A stretch of 64,000 nt of DNA. Origin: Candidatus Omnitrophota bacterium (GTDB lineage: Bacteria > Ratteibacteria > UBA8468 > B48-G9 > DTJG01). Location of the stretch: NCBI GenBank assembly GCA_023819255.1, contig JAMWBU010000002.1, positions 1-64,000 of the forward strand. The letters are read 5' to 3'. The number at the start of each line of letters is the position of its first letter. Position 1 is the first letter of the stretch. The notes under the pieces were generated by a model, which did not search any database, was not told where the DNA came from, and saw only the letters and a program-made list of their open reading frames with translations. Positions 43,261-51,891 of the stretch are shown here, one piece after another. The translations under genes and the position numbers were made by a program.

Positions 43261-45558
43261 TTAAGAATTAGAAAAACCAGCAATAGCGCATTGCCCGGCA
43301 GAAATACAAGCATCATTCGGCGGCATAGCCCTGTGAGTGTATACTTTGAAACCGTCTCTTTCAAGTATTTCTTTTATCCTTGTGGAAAGAAAAACATTTT
43401 GAAAGCTCCCGCCAGAAAGCGCAACCTCATTAATCCCAGTGTCTGTTTTTATCAATTGGCAAATTTCTCTAACCATCTGGACAATTGTCAGATGAAATCT
43501 GCAGGAGATTTTTGATTCAGGAACATTCTCAAGAATGTCTCCTGTTATTTCCCTGATTGTAATCCGATGGTCTAAAATAAATTTTCCTTCTTCTCTGGCT
43601 ATGTCAAATTTATAGGCAGGTGCAGAAATGTTTTCGTCCAGAACCGATTCAAGTTCAGTGGCAGCCTGACCTTCATAATTTATACTGCTTCTCAAACCGC
43701 ACATGCAGCTAACAGCGTCAAAAAGCCTTCCCAGACCTGATGAAAATGGACTGTTAATGTTTTTTTCTATCATTTTTTTCACAACGACCAATTCCTGGCG
43801 ACTTATTTCCTTAATAAACTTAAATGCATTTATGTCACAATCGTTTCCAAACGCATCAATAAGATACGCAAGCGCGATTCTCCAGATTTGTTTTATTGCC
43901 TGCTCGCCGCCAGGAAGTTTCACGGGTCTGAGATGCGCCTTTCTTTGAAAGGAAAAATAATCGCACAGCAAAAATTCGCTTCCCCATAAAGTCCCATCCT
44001 CGCCGTATCCTGTGCCGTCAAAGGCAATACCAATTACTGTTCTATTCTTAAGCCCATTATCAATCATGCAGGAACATATGTGCGCGTGGTGATGATAGAC
44101 AGGTATCTTTGCCGCTTCATTAAAAAAATCCCGTGATATGGCCATTATCGTCGAAATATATTCAGGATGCGCGTCATAAGCAATTACATCAGGTTCAATT
44201 CTCAAAATGGACATATATCTTTTCATCGCAGACAGATAGGATTCAAAAGCCGCGGGACTTTCAATATCTCCCGTATGATGGCTTATGTATAGAAGATTGC
44301 CCGCAGCAAGAGAAAATGTATTTTTGATGTCAGCTCCGCAGCCAAGAATGTTTCTTTTCAAACAAAACGGCAAATTTATTGACTCGGGAGCAAATCCTCT
44401 GGATCTTCTTATCATTAAACTCTGCCCATCAGGAAGAACCCTCATCACTGAATCATCGCAACCGGTAATAATCTTTCTGTTATGAAAAAGGAAAAAGTCA
44501 GCAATGCCTGAAAGTGTTTTCAATGCCTGTCCACTGTCAGTACAGATTGGCTGCTCTGAATAATTTCCGCTTGTCATCACAAGGAGTTCAAGCTCCTGTT
44601 CCGACTCAAAAATAAGATAGTGCAGTCCAGAGTAAGGAAGCATAATTCCAAGATAGTTGTTTGCTGGAGCAATCTCTTCAAAAGCGACACAATTTCTCTT
44701 TTTTCTAAGAAGCATTATCGGCGCAGACGGAGAAATTAAAAAATTTTTCTCAATGGCAGAAACAAAACAATATTTTTCAACAACTGCAATATTTTTCGCC
44801 ATTAAAGCAAATGGCTTTTCCTCTCTGTTTTTCCTGCGTCTTAATGTCTTGACTGCGCCTGTTGAAAATGCATTACAGGCAAGATGAAAGCCCCCTATTC
44901 CTTTAATTGCAATAATATTACCGTCAGTGAGAAGCCTGGCGGTATCCTTTATGGCATCAGTTCCTCTTGAAACATCTATGCCGTGTGAATCAGCAAGAAA
45001 AACATCAGGACCGCATTTCTCGCAACAATTCGTTTGAGCATGAAACCTTCTATCATCCGGGCTGACGTATTCCTTCTCGCAAAAAGAACACATCTTGAAT
45101 TCGTTCATCGATGTGTTATCCCTGTCATAAGGCAACCGATTGATTATTGTAAAACGGGGACCACAATTCACGCAATTGGTAAAAGGATAAAAGTACCTGC
45201 GGTTTTCCCTATCCAGAATTTCGGTCAAACAATTCTCGCAGAGAGCGATATCAGGAGTTATCTCTGACCGTTTTTTTTGGTTGCCATTGCTTTTCATAAT
45301 AACAAAACGGTTGTCCTTTTTTAAAGAAATTTGCTTTACAGCAATATCTTTTATCTTTGCGCTTGATGGGGGAAATTGTTTAATCTCGGAGATAAAATTT
45401 TCAATTCTGACATCGTCTCCCTGAGCTTCTATCACCACTCCGTCCATAGTATTTTTAACAAAGCCCGCAATTGCGTACTTGCTCGCGGTTCTATAAACAA
45501 ACGGTCTGAAACCAACACCCTGAACAATTCCGGTGATAAGTAATTCAACTCTTTTCAT
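43261..45558 (-). CDS. hypF: Carbamoyltransferase HypF
   Basis: 765 residues. An acylphosphatase domain (ITGIVQGVGFRPFVYRTA) is followed by four zinc-finger cysteine pairs (CENC, CVNCG, CSFCEKEY, CEKCGP), a YrdC-like domain (AIKGIGGFHLACNA), and a Kae1-like carbamoyltransferase domain (HHHAHICSCMIDN; ALSGGSFQNVFL). It makes the cyanide ligand precursor for HypE from carbamoyl phosphate. The ATG at 45558 is the family start; the frame extends 23 codons further upstream. The start overlaps hypB by 14 bases. Confidence 0.95.
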   Translation of the reverse strand: MKRVELLITGIVQGVGFRPFVYRTASKYAIAGFVKNTMDGVVIEAQGDDVRIENFISEIKQFPPSSAKIKDIAVKQISLKKDNRFVIMKSNGNQKKRSEITPDIALCENCLTEILDRENRRYFYPFTNCVNCGPRFTIINRLPYDRDNTSMNEFKMCSFCEKEYVSPDDRRFHAQTNCCEKCGPDVFLADSHGIDVSRGTDAIKDTARLLTDGNIIAIKGIGGFHLACNAFSTGAVKTLRRRKNREEKPFALMAKNIAVVEKYCFVSAIEKNFLISPSAPIMLLRKKRNCVAFEEIAPANNYLGIMLPYSGLHYLIFESEQELELLVMTSGNYSEQPICTDSGQALKTLSGIADFFLFHNRKIITGCDDSVMRVLPDGQSLMIRRSRGFAPESINLPFCLKRNILGCGADIKNTFSLAAGNLLYISHHTGDIESPAAFESYLSAMKRYMSILRIEPDVIAYDAHPEYISTIMAISRDFFNEAAKIPVYHHHAHICSCMIDNGLKNRTVIGIAFDGTGYGEDGTLWGSEFLLCDYFSFQRKAHLRPVKLPGGEQAIKQIWRIALAYLIDAFGNDCDINAFKFIKEISRQELVVVKKMIEKNINSPFSSGLGRLFDAVSCMCGLRSSINYEGQAATELESVLDENISAPAYKFDIAREEGKFILDHRITIREITGDILENVPESKISCRFHLTIVQMVREICQLIKTDTGINEVALSGGSFQNVFLSTRIKEILERDGFKVYTHRAMPPNDACISAGQCAIAGFSNS

Positions 45559-46216
45559 ATTGTTTTGTTTTTTTAATGATGTATTCTGCGAGAATTTTAA
45601 TATTTTCTCCGGTCTTTCCTGACACATTTATAAGCTCGGCTTGAACATTAACCTGTCTTACATATTCCTTGAATTTTTCAACCCTGAATTCAACCGCATT
45701 TAACAAATCAACCTTGTTGAGAACGATTAATTCTGATATGGAATACATCAAAGGATATTTTACAGGTTTTTCCTCGCCCTCTGTGACGCTCGCAACAGTT
45801 ATATTGAAATCAACTCCAAGTTTAAATTCGGCCGGACATACGAGGTTTCCCACATTTTCAACAATGACCATATCAAGCCCCGAAAGTGGAAGATTTTCGA
45901 TCCCTTTTCTTATCATATGAGCTTCAAGATGACATGCGCCACCGGTATTAATCTGAACCACAGGGATTCCGAAACGTTCAATTCTTTCTCCATCAAATGA
46001 ACCAGCAATATCACCCTCTATAACTCCGCAAGAAATTCCATTATTGATAAGCTCAGGTATGAGTTTTTCAAGTATCGCTGTTTTCCCTGAACCAGGACTG
46101 CCCATCAAGTTTATGGAAAAAATCTGGTTTTCAACAAAAATTTTCGCGTTCTCACCAGCGATTTCATCATTCTTTGCAAATAGATTTTCTCCAATCTGTA
46201 TCCTTTTTATAGTCAT
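45545..46216 (-). CDS. hypB: Hydrogenase nickel-incorporation GTPase HypB
   Basis: 223 residues. P-loop GSPGSGKTAILEKLI, GDIAGSFDGERIERFGIPVV, TGGACHLEAHMI (the metal-binding Cys-His of the G-domain), VENVGNLVCPAEF and LNKVDLL. It lacks the N-terminal histidine-rich or CxxC nickel-storage tail seen in some HypB. It drives GTP-dependent nickel delivery together with HypA. AGGAG precedes the start, 15 bases after hypA. Confidence 0.96.
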   Translation of the reverse strand: MTIKRIQIGENLFAKNDEIAGENAKIFVENQIFSINLMGSPGSGKTAILEKLIPELINNGISCGVIEGDIAGSFDGERIERFGIPVVQINTGGACHLEAHMIRKGIENLPLSGLDMVIVENVGNLVCPAEFKLGVDFNITVASVTEGEEKPVKYPLMYSISELIVLNKVDLLNAVEFRVEKFKEYVRQVNVQAELINVSGKTGENIKILAEYIIKKTKQYEKS

Positions 46217-46231
46217 ATTATCTCCTGTCTT

Positions 46232-46492
46232 TCATTCAACCTCTATCTCAACATTTTCCACAACATATTCTCTTTCCTGCATTGTTTCACTTCTTTTGAC
46301 CTTTATCTTTGCATCTTTCAGCACAGGATCTTCGGCCATAAAGGAAGAAAACATAAAATTAAGATTCTCCTCATCAAGGCAACTATAATGGTTTATTGTT
46401 AGTTCAATCAAAACAACTTTTATTGCTTTTTCTCTTTCGCATATATTCCTAAGCAAATGCACCAGATTCTGGACAACGCTCATCTCATGCAT
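46232..46492 (-). CDS. hypA: HypA variant lacking the zinc-binding domain
   Basis: Only 86 residues against about 113 in the family. The N-terminus is typical: MHEMSVVQNLVHLL with the nickel ligands His2 and Glu3, then IKVVLIELTINHYSCLDEENLNFMFSSF and the final VENVEIEVE strand. The two CxxC pairs that hold structural zinc between these parts are absent; the only cysteines are in the N-terminal half (NICER, SCLDE). The frame is clean with no sign of a frameshift, so this looks like a loop deletion rather than an error. It sits next to HypB as expected. Confidence 0.85.
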   Translation of the reverse strand: MHEMSVVQNLVHLLRNICEREKAIKVVLIELTINHYSCLDEENLNFMFSSFMAEDPVLKDAKIKVKRSETMQEREYVVENVEIEVE

Positions 46493-46749
46493 TCATTAAC
46501 TCCGTATATTATTTTGGTACTGTCAGAAACTACTTTATTTTTACCCTCTTTCCTACCCTGACTCGGCCGATTTTGCCGCTGATACTCCGCCGGACTATCA
46601 CAAGAAGAAAAAATTTTACTTTCTTAAAATCTTAGTCCCTTTTTTCAAAGAAAAAAACTGTTTTTCCACTCTTTCATAAAGATTGATCGGGAGACTTTGG
46701 TTCCCAACGGGGGTACATATTCTAATCTCCTTTTCGACACTACATTATT
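46493..46749. other. 257-base gap within the hydrogenase operon
   Basis: Between the HycI-type protease gene and hypA on the minus strand. An AAAGGAG site and ATG at about 46711 start a frame that stops after 13 codons. Alongside it a second frame of about 40 codons reads ICTPVGNQSLPINLYERVE, and a third near hypA reads SPAEYQRQNRPSQGRKEGKNK. These look like decayed or frameshifted coding sequence, not a recognised gene. Confidence 0.35.
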
Positions 46750-47256
46750 TTACACTTTTTTGTTGTTTCCCAGGAATTCAAAGAAGAATTTCTCAATTTC
46801 TTCTATCGCCTTTCTTACCGGTTCGCTTATTTCAGCGCCCCTGCCTGTAAATTCAGGTTCAATGCCCAGAATAATAATGGTTGAACCTGTTTCACTAACA
46901 AGATAATCAGCCAACAATCTAACAGGCATCCTGTGGGTTGATATATCATACTCGTTTAGATCTGTCATGGCAAAAGCAGATATTGTCCCTGGCTTTTTTC
47001 CTGAAATGCACGAATCAATAATCAAAATATGCGACGGCTTGATTTTTTTTACGGGAGAGGTGAAATTCTCCGGCGAATCATAACAATTTATGACAAACAC
47101 ACTGCCGCATTCTTTTTTAACAATAAGTTTTGAAAGAATACCCGCTATCTCAGGACCAACTCCATCGTCAGAGGCGTACTTATTGCCAACACACATAATC
47201 GCAAGCCGTTCAAAATCCCGCAATTCACGCTTAAGATATTCACTCCAGAGACTCAT
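46750..47256 (-). CDS. Hydrogenase maturation protease (HycI/HyaD family)
   Basis: 168 residues. The nickel-sensing residues expected in this family are visible: the aspartate in GNKYASDDGVGP, the aspartate in HILIIDSCISGKKPG and the histidine in YDISTHRMPVRLL. The enzyme removes the C-terminal tail of the large subunit after nickel insertion. The large subunit here does carry a 37-residue tail after its last cysteine motif. The gene directly follows the structural operon (18 bases after the NuoI-like gene). No ribosome site precedes the ATG. Confidence 0.92.
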   Translation of the reverse strand: MSLWSEYLKRELRDFERLAIMCVGNKYASDDGVGPEIAGILSKLIVKKECGSVFVINCYDSPENFTSPVKKIKPSHILIIDSCISGKKPGTISAFAMTDLNEYDISTHRMPVRLLADYLVSETGSTIIILGIEPEFTGRGAEISEPVRKAIEEIEKFFFEFLGNNKKV

Positions 47257-47274
47257 AAAAATTGTGGCGAATAT

Positions 47275-47676
47275 TTATTTTTCGCTGTGCTTTTGCGCAG
47301 CCTTCTTTGGCCTCGTGTAGATGTACTCGATTTTAAGTTTCCTTCGACTGTCCGTGGCAATTTCATATTCATCATTCATATAGAGCGCTCCTGTCGGGCA
47401 GGATTCAACACATTGAGCGCAATGAATGCACCTGTCATTATGAATTGTCATTCTGTATTTTTTTTCTTCTTCTGAAAGGGTTTCTATCTCAATCGCAAAA
47501 GCAGGACAATCCCTTACGCAACTTTTGCAAACAATGCAAAGTTCAGGTCTTAAAACAGGCGTTCCCCTGAAATCCTTTGGCAGGTTAAGTTTTTCAAAGG
47601 GATAGCTCACTGTTGACGGTCTTTTAAACAGATGCCTCAACAATTCAGGAATAAAAACTCCTAATTTTAGCTTCAT
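47275..47676 (-). CDS. NuoI/EchF-like 2x[4Fe-4S] electron-transfer subunit
   Basis: 133 residues with two cluster motifs, CIVCKSCVRDCP and CIHCAQCVESCP, and an N-terminal membrane-facing helix (KLGVFIPELLRHLFKRP). It passes electrons from a soluble donor, probably ferredoxin, to the small subunit. The frame is open to 47745, but ATG 47676 overlaps the NuoH-like stop (ATGA) and gives the family length. The charged C-terminal tail (YTRPKKAAQKH) is typical of peripheral attachment. Confidence 0.92.
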   Translation of the reverse strand: MKLKLGVFIPELLRHLFKRPSTVSYPFEKLNLPKDFRGTPVLRPELCIVCKSCVRDCPAFAIEIETLSEEEKKYRMTIHNDRCIHCAQCVESCPTGALYMNDEYEIATDSRRKLKIEYIYTRPKKAAQKHSEK

Positions 47677-48644
47677 CCTATTATCCCCTTTACGATAATG
47701 CTTATCAGCAGTTGCAAAACAGCCAGCGGTGTCAGATATTTCCATGAAAAAACAACCATCTGGTCCACCCTGATGCGAGAAAATGTTGCCCTGATAAGAG
47801 AAAGTATGGAAATCACTATCAATGTTTTTAGCACAAATATCAAAAGAGATGGCAGAACACTGCCAGAAAAACCTGCCATAAAAACTGTCGCCATTAGACC
47901 ACTTCCTACAACCATTTCAATGTCTGTCATAAGCCTGAAGAATGCAAGTTTTTTTCCGGAATATTCAGTGAATGTGCCACCGACAATCTCTGTTTCCGCG
48001 TGCGGAATATCAAAGGGCGTCCTTTCAAGTTTCGCCTGAAGAGCTACAACCGCAACAAAAAAACCAATTATCTGGAAAGCCAAAAGGAAGGGAAATTGCT
48101 GATAAAAATTTGCTATCTCAGCAAGACGCCATGAATCTGCGACCACAGCAGGACTCAAAACAGCGAGAAAAAGCGGTACCTCGTATCCAAAAAGCATCGT
48201 CAAAACCCGCACTCCGCCCAGAGTCGAAAAGAAATTTGTTGAGTGCCAGCCAGCAAGGAAAAGTATCAAGGTTGGCAGGCTCAAAAGATAAAGCACAACT
48301 ATGATATCACCCTGAAATGAATTAAAACCCGGCGCTCTAAGGTCAAAATTCCATAGCGGCAGATAAAGACCAGCACTTACCACTGTTGCCAATCCGATAA
48401 CCGGCAAAGAGGAAAAGATAACCCTGTCTGCTTTTTCTGGCACTATGTCTTCTTTGAATAGAAGCTTGAAAAAATCAGCAACTGGCTGCAGAATGCCGAA
48501 ACGCCCCGTATAAGCAGGTCCAATTCTGTTTTGCAACCTTGCGTAAAGTTTTCTGTCAAACCATTCGCAAAAGGTTGAATACAGGAACAAAAAAAGCATT
48601 CCAGGATAAACAAGCAAATAAACAAGTTCTTTTATAATGGCCAT
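47673..48644 (-). CDS. NuoH/EchB/MbhM-like membrane subunit
   Basis: 323 residues, about eight transmembrane helices. Family blocks are EWFDRKLYARLQNRIGPAYTGRFGILQPVADFFKLLFKEDIVP (early loop) and FDIPHAETEIVGGTFTEYSGKKLAFFRL, where the acidic residues lie on the quinone/ion-path face. This subunit anchors the catalytic arm to the ion-pumping arm. It overlaps the large-subunit gene by 13 bases and the ferredoxin-like gene by four. Confidence 0.95.
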   Translation of the reverse strand: MAIIKELVYLLVYPGMLFLFLYSTFCEWFDRKLYARLQNRIGPAYTGRFGILQPVADFFKLLFKEDIVPEKADRVIFSSLPVIGLATVVSAGLYLPLWNFDLRAPGFNSFQGDIIVVLYLLSLPTLILFLAGWHSTNFFSTLGGVRVLTMLFGYEVPLFLAVLSPAVVADSWRLAEIANFYQQFPFLLAFQIIGFFVAVVALQAKLERTPFDIPHAETEIVGGTFTEYSGKKLAFFRLMTDIEMVVGSGLMATVFMAGFSGSVLPSLLIFVLKTLIVISILSLIRATFSRIRVDQMVVFSWKYLTPLAVLQLLISIIVKGIIG

Positions 48645-49825
48645 ACAAAATCCTTTTTTATCTCTGGCTTCTTAAATTTCCTTTTGATCTCTGCCATTGT
48701 CATTATTCCGCGGCTGCCTTTTCTTTCGTCAATAATCTCAACAAACCTTTCAGCGCAGCAAATACACGGGTCAATTGCGGCAAATATCAGGGGAATATCT
48801 GCAACAAATCCATTCTTCAACATCTCAATTGTCGCCGGGTAATTAGCTAAAGTCGGAGCCCTGACCTTTAGCCTTTCGGGTTTATCTGTGCCATTGCTTT
48901 TTATGTAATGAATGTTTTCACCCCTCGGCGCTTCATATCTGCTGACAACCTCGCCCTCTTTAATCCTGCGTGGAGCCTTGACCTTTATCTCGCCTTCAGG
49001 CAGATTTCTTATGATGTATTCAACAATATTTAATGATTCGATGGTCTCCTTAACTCTTACGACAACCCTGCCAAGAACATCGCAGGTATCAGCTGTGCAA
49101 ACCTCAAATGGAAACTCGCCATAAGCGCCATAAGGGTCGTCTTTTCTTATATCCGAAGCAATTCTCGAAGCTCTCAATGTTGGGCCTACAGCGCATAGAG
49201 CCATTGCTTTTTCTTCAGGCAGAATCCCCACACCTGAAACCCTTCCCACAAATGATGGCTCAGTTGTTCCTAAATTCGTGTAGTACTCCATTCTTTTCTT
49301 TAAAAATTCTACTCCCTCAAGAATCTTTTCTTTCTGAATCTCGTTCAGATCTCTTCTTACCCCGCCAATAGTATTTATCGCATAGTGAACCCTGTTTCCT
49401 GATATAATCTCGAGAAGATCCATTACAACTTCCCTGTCCCGCCAGGTATACATAAAAAGAGAATCAAATCCTGCTTCATGTGCAGCGACTCCGAGCCAGA
49501 GATAATGGCTGTGAATTCTTTCAAGCTCGCAAACAAGGGCTCGTATAAACAGACCCCGGCGCGGAACCTCAAGTTCACAGAGAGCCTCAACTCCCTGAAC
49601 ATAGCAGGTTGTATGAGAATGGGAACAAATTCCACAGATTCTTTCCATCAGATAGATATTTTGAATATAGGTTTTGCTCTCAGCAAGTTTCTCAATTCCT
49701 CGATGATTGTATCCTAACCTTACATCAGCATCCTTTATCACCTCACCCTCTATGGTCATTCTCAAGCTTATTGGTTCTTTTAACGCAGGATGTTGCGGCC
49801 CTATTGGTATTGTTATCCTTTTCAT
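48632..49825 (-). CDS. Group 4 [NiFe]-hydrogenase large subunit (NuoD-like)
   Basis: 397 residues. The L1 motif RICGICSHSH supplies C64 and C67, and the L2 motif DPCICCAER supplies C354 and C357, so all four nickel-binding cysteines are present. NuoD of complex I lacks them, so this is a hydrogenase. Residues 361-397 form a tail (FVEIIDERKG...) after R360 that parallels the removable tail of HycE, and a HycI-type protease gene lies downstream. It catalyses proton reduction or H2 oxidation at the Ni-Fe(CN)2CO centre. It starts four bases inside the NuoC-like gene end. Confidence 0.95.
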   Translation of the reverse strand: MKRITIPIGPQHPALKEPISLRMTIEGEVIKDADVRLGYNHRGIEKLAESKTYIQNIYLMERICGICSHSHTTCYVQGVEALCELEVPRRGLFIRALVCELERIHSHYLWLGVAAHEAGFDSLFMYTWRDREVVMDLLEIISGNRVHYAINTIGGVRRDLNEIQKEKILEGVEFLKKRMEYYTNLGTTEPSFVGRVSGVGILPEEKAMALCAVGPTLRASRIASDIRKDDPYGAYGEFPFEVCTADTCDVLGRVVVRVKETIESLNIVEYIIRNLPEGEIKVKAPRRIKEGEVVSRYEAPRGENIHYIKSNGTDKPERLKVRAPTLANYPATIEMLKNGFVADIPLIFAAIDPCICCAERFVEIIDERKGSRGIMTMAEIKRKFKKPEIKKDFVWPL

Positions 49826-50298
49826 TCTTTCTCTCCTGGAATTTTTTCTTCAGGTGGCTGGAAACTCCAGTCCTTTCTTAAAGGATAGTTATTCTCAGGC
49901 CAGTCATCCGGCAAAACAAGAGGCCTTGGATCAGGAATGTTTATTATCTTTATTCCAAACATATCCTGTATTTCTCTTTCGTATAAAATGGCGCCAGGAA
50001 TTACTCCGCATATTGATTGTACCTCTGGATTATTTCGATCTATCTCTACCCTGACTGTTAGACTTGCTGATCTGCTGGCAAGATGATAAAGAATCTCAAA
50101 GCAAGAAATTTTATCAACACCTGAAATTGTCGAAACATGGTAAAATCCGAAATCATCTTTCAATAATCTGATGGTCTTTATAAGATTTTCAGGCTTAACA
50201 GAAACAAATATTCTCCGTTCTCGCGGCGAGGATATTTCAATCAATTCCTGGCCAGGATGAGCCCTTATTTTTTCAATCAGTTCTGTCTGATCCATCAT
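49822..50298 (-). CDS. NuoC-like (30-kDa type) hydrogenase subunit
   Basis: 158 residues resembling complex I subunit C: FYHVSTISGVD, FEILYHLAS, LTVRVEIDRNNPEVQSICGVIPGAILYEREIQDMFGIKIINIPDPRPLVLPDDWPENNYPLRKDW. The last block is the family signature. It supports the contact between the large and small subunits. It is separate from the large subunit, as in Mbh, not fused as in HycE. It overlaps the NuoB- and NuoD-like genes by four bases each. Confidence 0.94.
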   Translation of the reverse strand: MMDQTELIEKIRAHPGQELIEISSPRERRIFVSVKPENLIKTIRLLKDDFGFYHVSTISGVDKISCFEILYHLASRSASLTVRVEIDRNNPEVQSICGVIPGAILYEREIQDMFGIKIINIPDPRPLVLPDDWPENNYPLRKDWSFQPPEEKIPGEKE

Positions 50299-50723
50299 AA
50301 ATTCTCCAGTTTTTTGAGCAGTTTAACAACACCATCGATAATTGCGTCAGGTCTTGGTGGACATCCCGGAACATAAACATCAACAGGAATTACCTGGTCT
50401 ATGCCGCCAATAACATTATATGCGCCCCTGTAAACACAACCCGACATTGCGCACGCTCCGACAGCGACAACAAATTTTGGATCAGGGGTCTGTTGATACA
50501 GCCTTATGACTCTATCCTTCATCTGTCTTGTCGCAGGACCGGTGCACACAATTACATCCGCATGCCTTGGAGACGCCTTTAACAAAATCCCGAATCTTTC
50601 AACGTCAAATCTCGGCGTCAGCGCGTCCACAATCTCGATATCGCAGGCATTGCATGCGCCTGTATTTAAGTGAAGTATCCAGGGAGACCTTATCCTTGAC
50701 CACTTTATCAATCTCTCAATCAC
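50295..50723 (-). CDS. NuoB/MbhJ-like small subunit with one [4Fe-4S] cluster
   Basis: 142 residues. The cluster ligands are in NTGACNACDIE, GACAMSGC and VPGCPPRP, the proximal-cluster pattern of complex I subunit B and group 4 hydrogenases. The open frame extends to 50864, but a GTG at 50723 with GGAGG six bases upstream starts the family sequence (IERLIKWSRIRSPWIL) and overlaps the NuoA-like stop by eight bases. That start avoids an unlikely hydrophobic extension encoded within the upstream gene. An ATG at 50768 is the alternative. Confidence 0.92.
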   Translation of the reverse strand: MIERLIKWSRIRSPWILHLNTGACNACDIEIVDALTPRFDVERFGILLKASPRHADVIVCTGPATRQMKDRVIRLYQQTPDPKFVVAVGACAMSGCVYRGAYNVIGGIDQVIPVDVYVPGCPPRPDAIIDGVVKLLKKLENL

Positions 50724-51096
50724 CTTTTTCCTCCATCCCGGAAAGAGATTCAGAATCTTTATCGTCATAAAAAACCACACCCATAACAGAAAGAAAAATC
50801 GCGGCAAGATAAAAAATGCCAAAATAAACTGCAGGCGAAACAGACGGCAATGTCGCGATAACAAGGGCCGCTACATGCATCATGGTAAACAATAATGCAA
50901 AAATAAAAAATAAATTATATCCAAACTGAAATTTAAACCCTGGCATATTTTCGCCGCAGGCATAGGTTGACTGTTTTTCTATGTTCTTTTTTCCGTGAGG
51001 CGCAAATTTCCCAACCAGCAGGTAAAAAATTGAAAAAACCACAAGAAATATGATAAATGCCACTGGCGGCGAAATCAAAATCCCTATTTTCTCCAT
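50716..51096 (-). CDS. NuoA-like membrane subunit
   Basis: 126 residues, three predicted transmembrane helices. The loop and second helix resemble complex I subunit A: STYACGENMPGFKFQFGYNLFFIFALLFTMMHVAALVIA (compare YECG in NuoA). NuoA forms the quinone-access region near the B/D/H interface and is usually absent from group 4 hydrogenases. GAGGAAAG precedes the start. Assignment rests on the YxCG loop and on position between NuoK-like and NuoB-like genes; a different small membrane subunit is possible. Confidence 0.7.
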   Translation of the reverse strand: MEKIGILISPPVAFIIFLVVFSIFYLLVGKFAPHGKKNIEKQSTYACGENMPGFKFQFGYNLFFIFALLFTMMHVAALVIATLPSVSPAVYFGIFYLAAIFLSVMGVVFYDDKDSESLSGMEEKGD

Positions 51097-51102
51097 CTTT
51101 CC

Positions 51103-51420
51103 TCAACCCTTTAAGTTAGAAAATGTTCTTATGTCAATGCTTTCCGATTGTTCATACGCCCTGATAACAAGACTTAATCCAATTGCCATAACACAAACCT
51201 CAATCACAATCACTGTAATAACAAGCGCCTGAGCTAAAAACAACCTGTGAGGATAGCCTCCGGAAATAATCAAAAGACATATGCCTTTTGAAACTATTTC
51301 TAAACCGATAAGAAGCCTCAGCATATTTCTCCGCATAAGAATGCAATAGAGACCTATAAAAACCAGTGCCGCAGCACAGTAAAGGTACATCCAGCCATTC
51401 AGTAACGCGCTATTTATCAT
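51103..51420 (-). CDS. NuoK/MrpC-like small antiporter subunit
   Basis: 105 residues, three transmembrane helices. LYCILMRRNMLRLLIGLEIVSKGICLLII contains the membrane glutamate characteristic of NuoK/MrpC. QALVITVIVIEVCVMAIGL is closer to MrpC (QALVLTAIVI) than to NuoK. GGGAGG precedes the ATG at 51420; the longer frame to 51465 is not needed. It overlaps the NuoJ-like gene by 11 bases. Function: ion-path component of the membrane arm. Confidence 0.88.
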   Translation of the reverse strand: MINSALLNGWMYLYCAAALVFIGLYCILMRRNMLRLLIGLEIVSKGICLLIISGGYPHRLFLAQALVITVIVIEVCVMAIGLSLVIRAYEQSESIDIRTFSNLKG

Positions 51421-51886
51421 CCCTTTTCCTCCCAACGACACAAAGAAGCACAAAAACTCCTGCAAATATAACGCTTATCTGCCCGACCGTGTCAAGCGCC
51501 CTTCCCATCCATAAAACCTCGCCGATTTTACTGTACTCCTCCACCATACTGACAGGTTCCTCTGCAGGACCTGATCTGAAAATTCCAACAAATAACACAT
51601 ATGAAAAAATGAAAAACAATACCAGAAAAATGGGTAGTGAAATTGATGGTTCAACAAAACTCTTCTGACCGCCGGTCAGGGAAATAGTAAGAATAAAAAG
51701 AACCACAATAAGACCCGCGACAACAGAGATTTCAAAAACCCCCGCAAACGGAGCATTCAACCTGAAAAATATGATTCCAAGAAAAACGCTCGAAATTAAA
51801 AGACATATTACGGCTTTCAGCATATCTTTCAAAAATACCGCGAGGGCCGCGAAAACCATAGTTCCAGCAAGAAGAAAAGCGGTCAT
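51410..51886 (-). CDS. NuoJ-like membrane subunit
   Basis: 158 residues with four to five transmembrane helices. LNAPFAGVFEISVVAGLIVVLFILTISLT fits the NuoJ pattern (membrane glutamate followed by a glycine-rich helix), and DTVGQISVIFAGVFVLLCVVG ends the chain. GGAGGG lies eight bases before the ATG at 51886; the longer frame (51967) is in the preceding gene. It is part of the ion-translocating arm between NuoN-like and MrpC-like subunits. Confidence 0.8.
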   Translation of the reverse strand: MTAFLLAGTMVFAALAVFLKDMLKAVICLLISSVFLGIIFFRLNAPFAGVFEISVVAGLIVVLFILTISLTGGQKSFVEPSISLPIFLVLFFIFSYVLFVGIFRSGPAEEPVSMVEEYSKIGEVLWMGRALDTVGQISVIFAGVFVLLCVVGRKRDDK

Positions 51887-51891
51887 AAATC

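Noticed and set aside
50724-50864. N-terminal hydrophobic extension of the NuoB-like protein
   Set aside because: It is encoded within the preceding NuoA-like gene; GGAGG supports the GTG at 50723.
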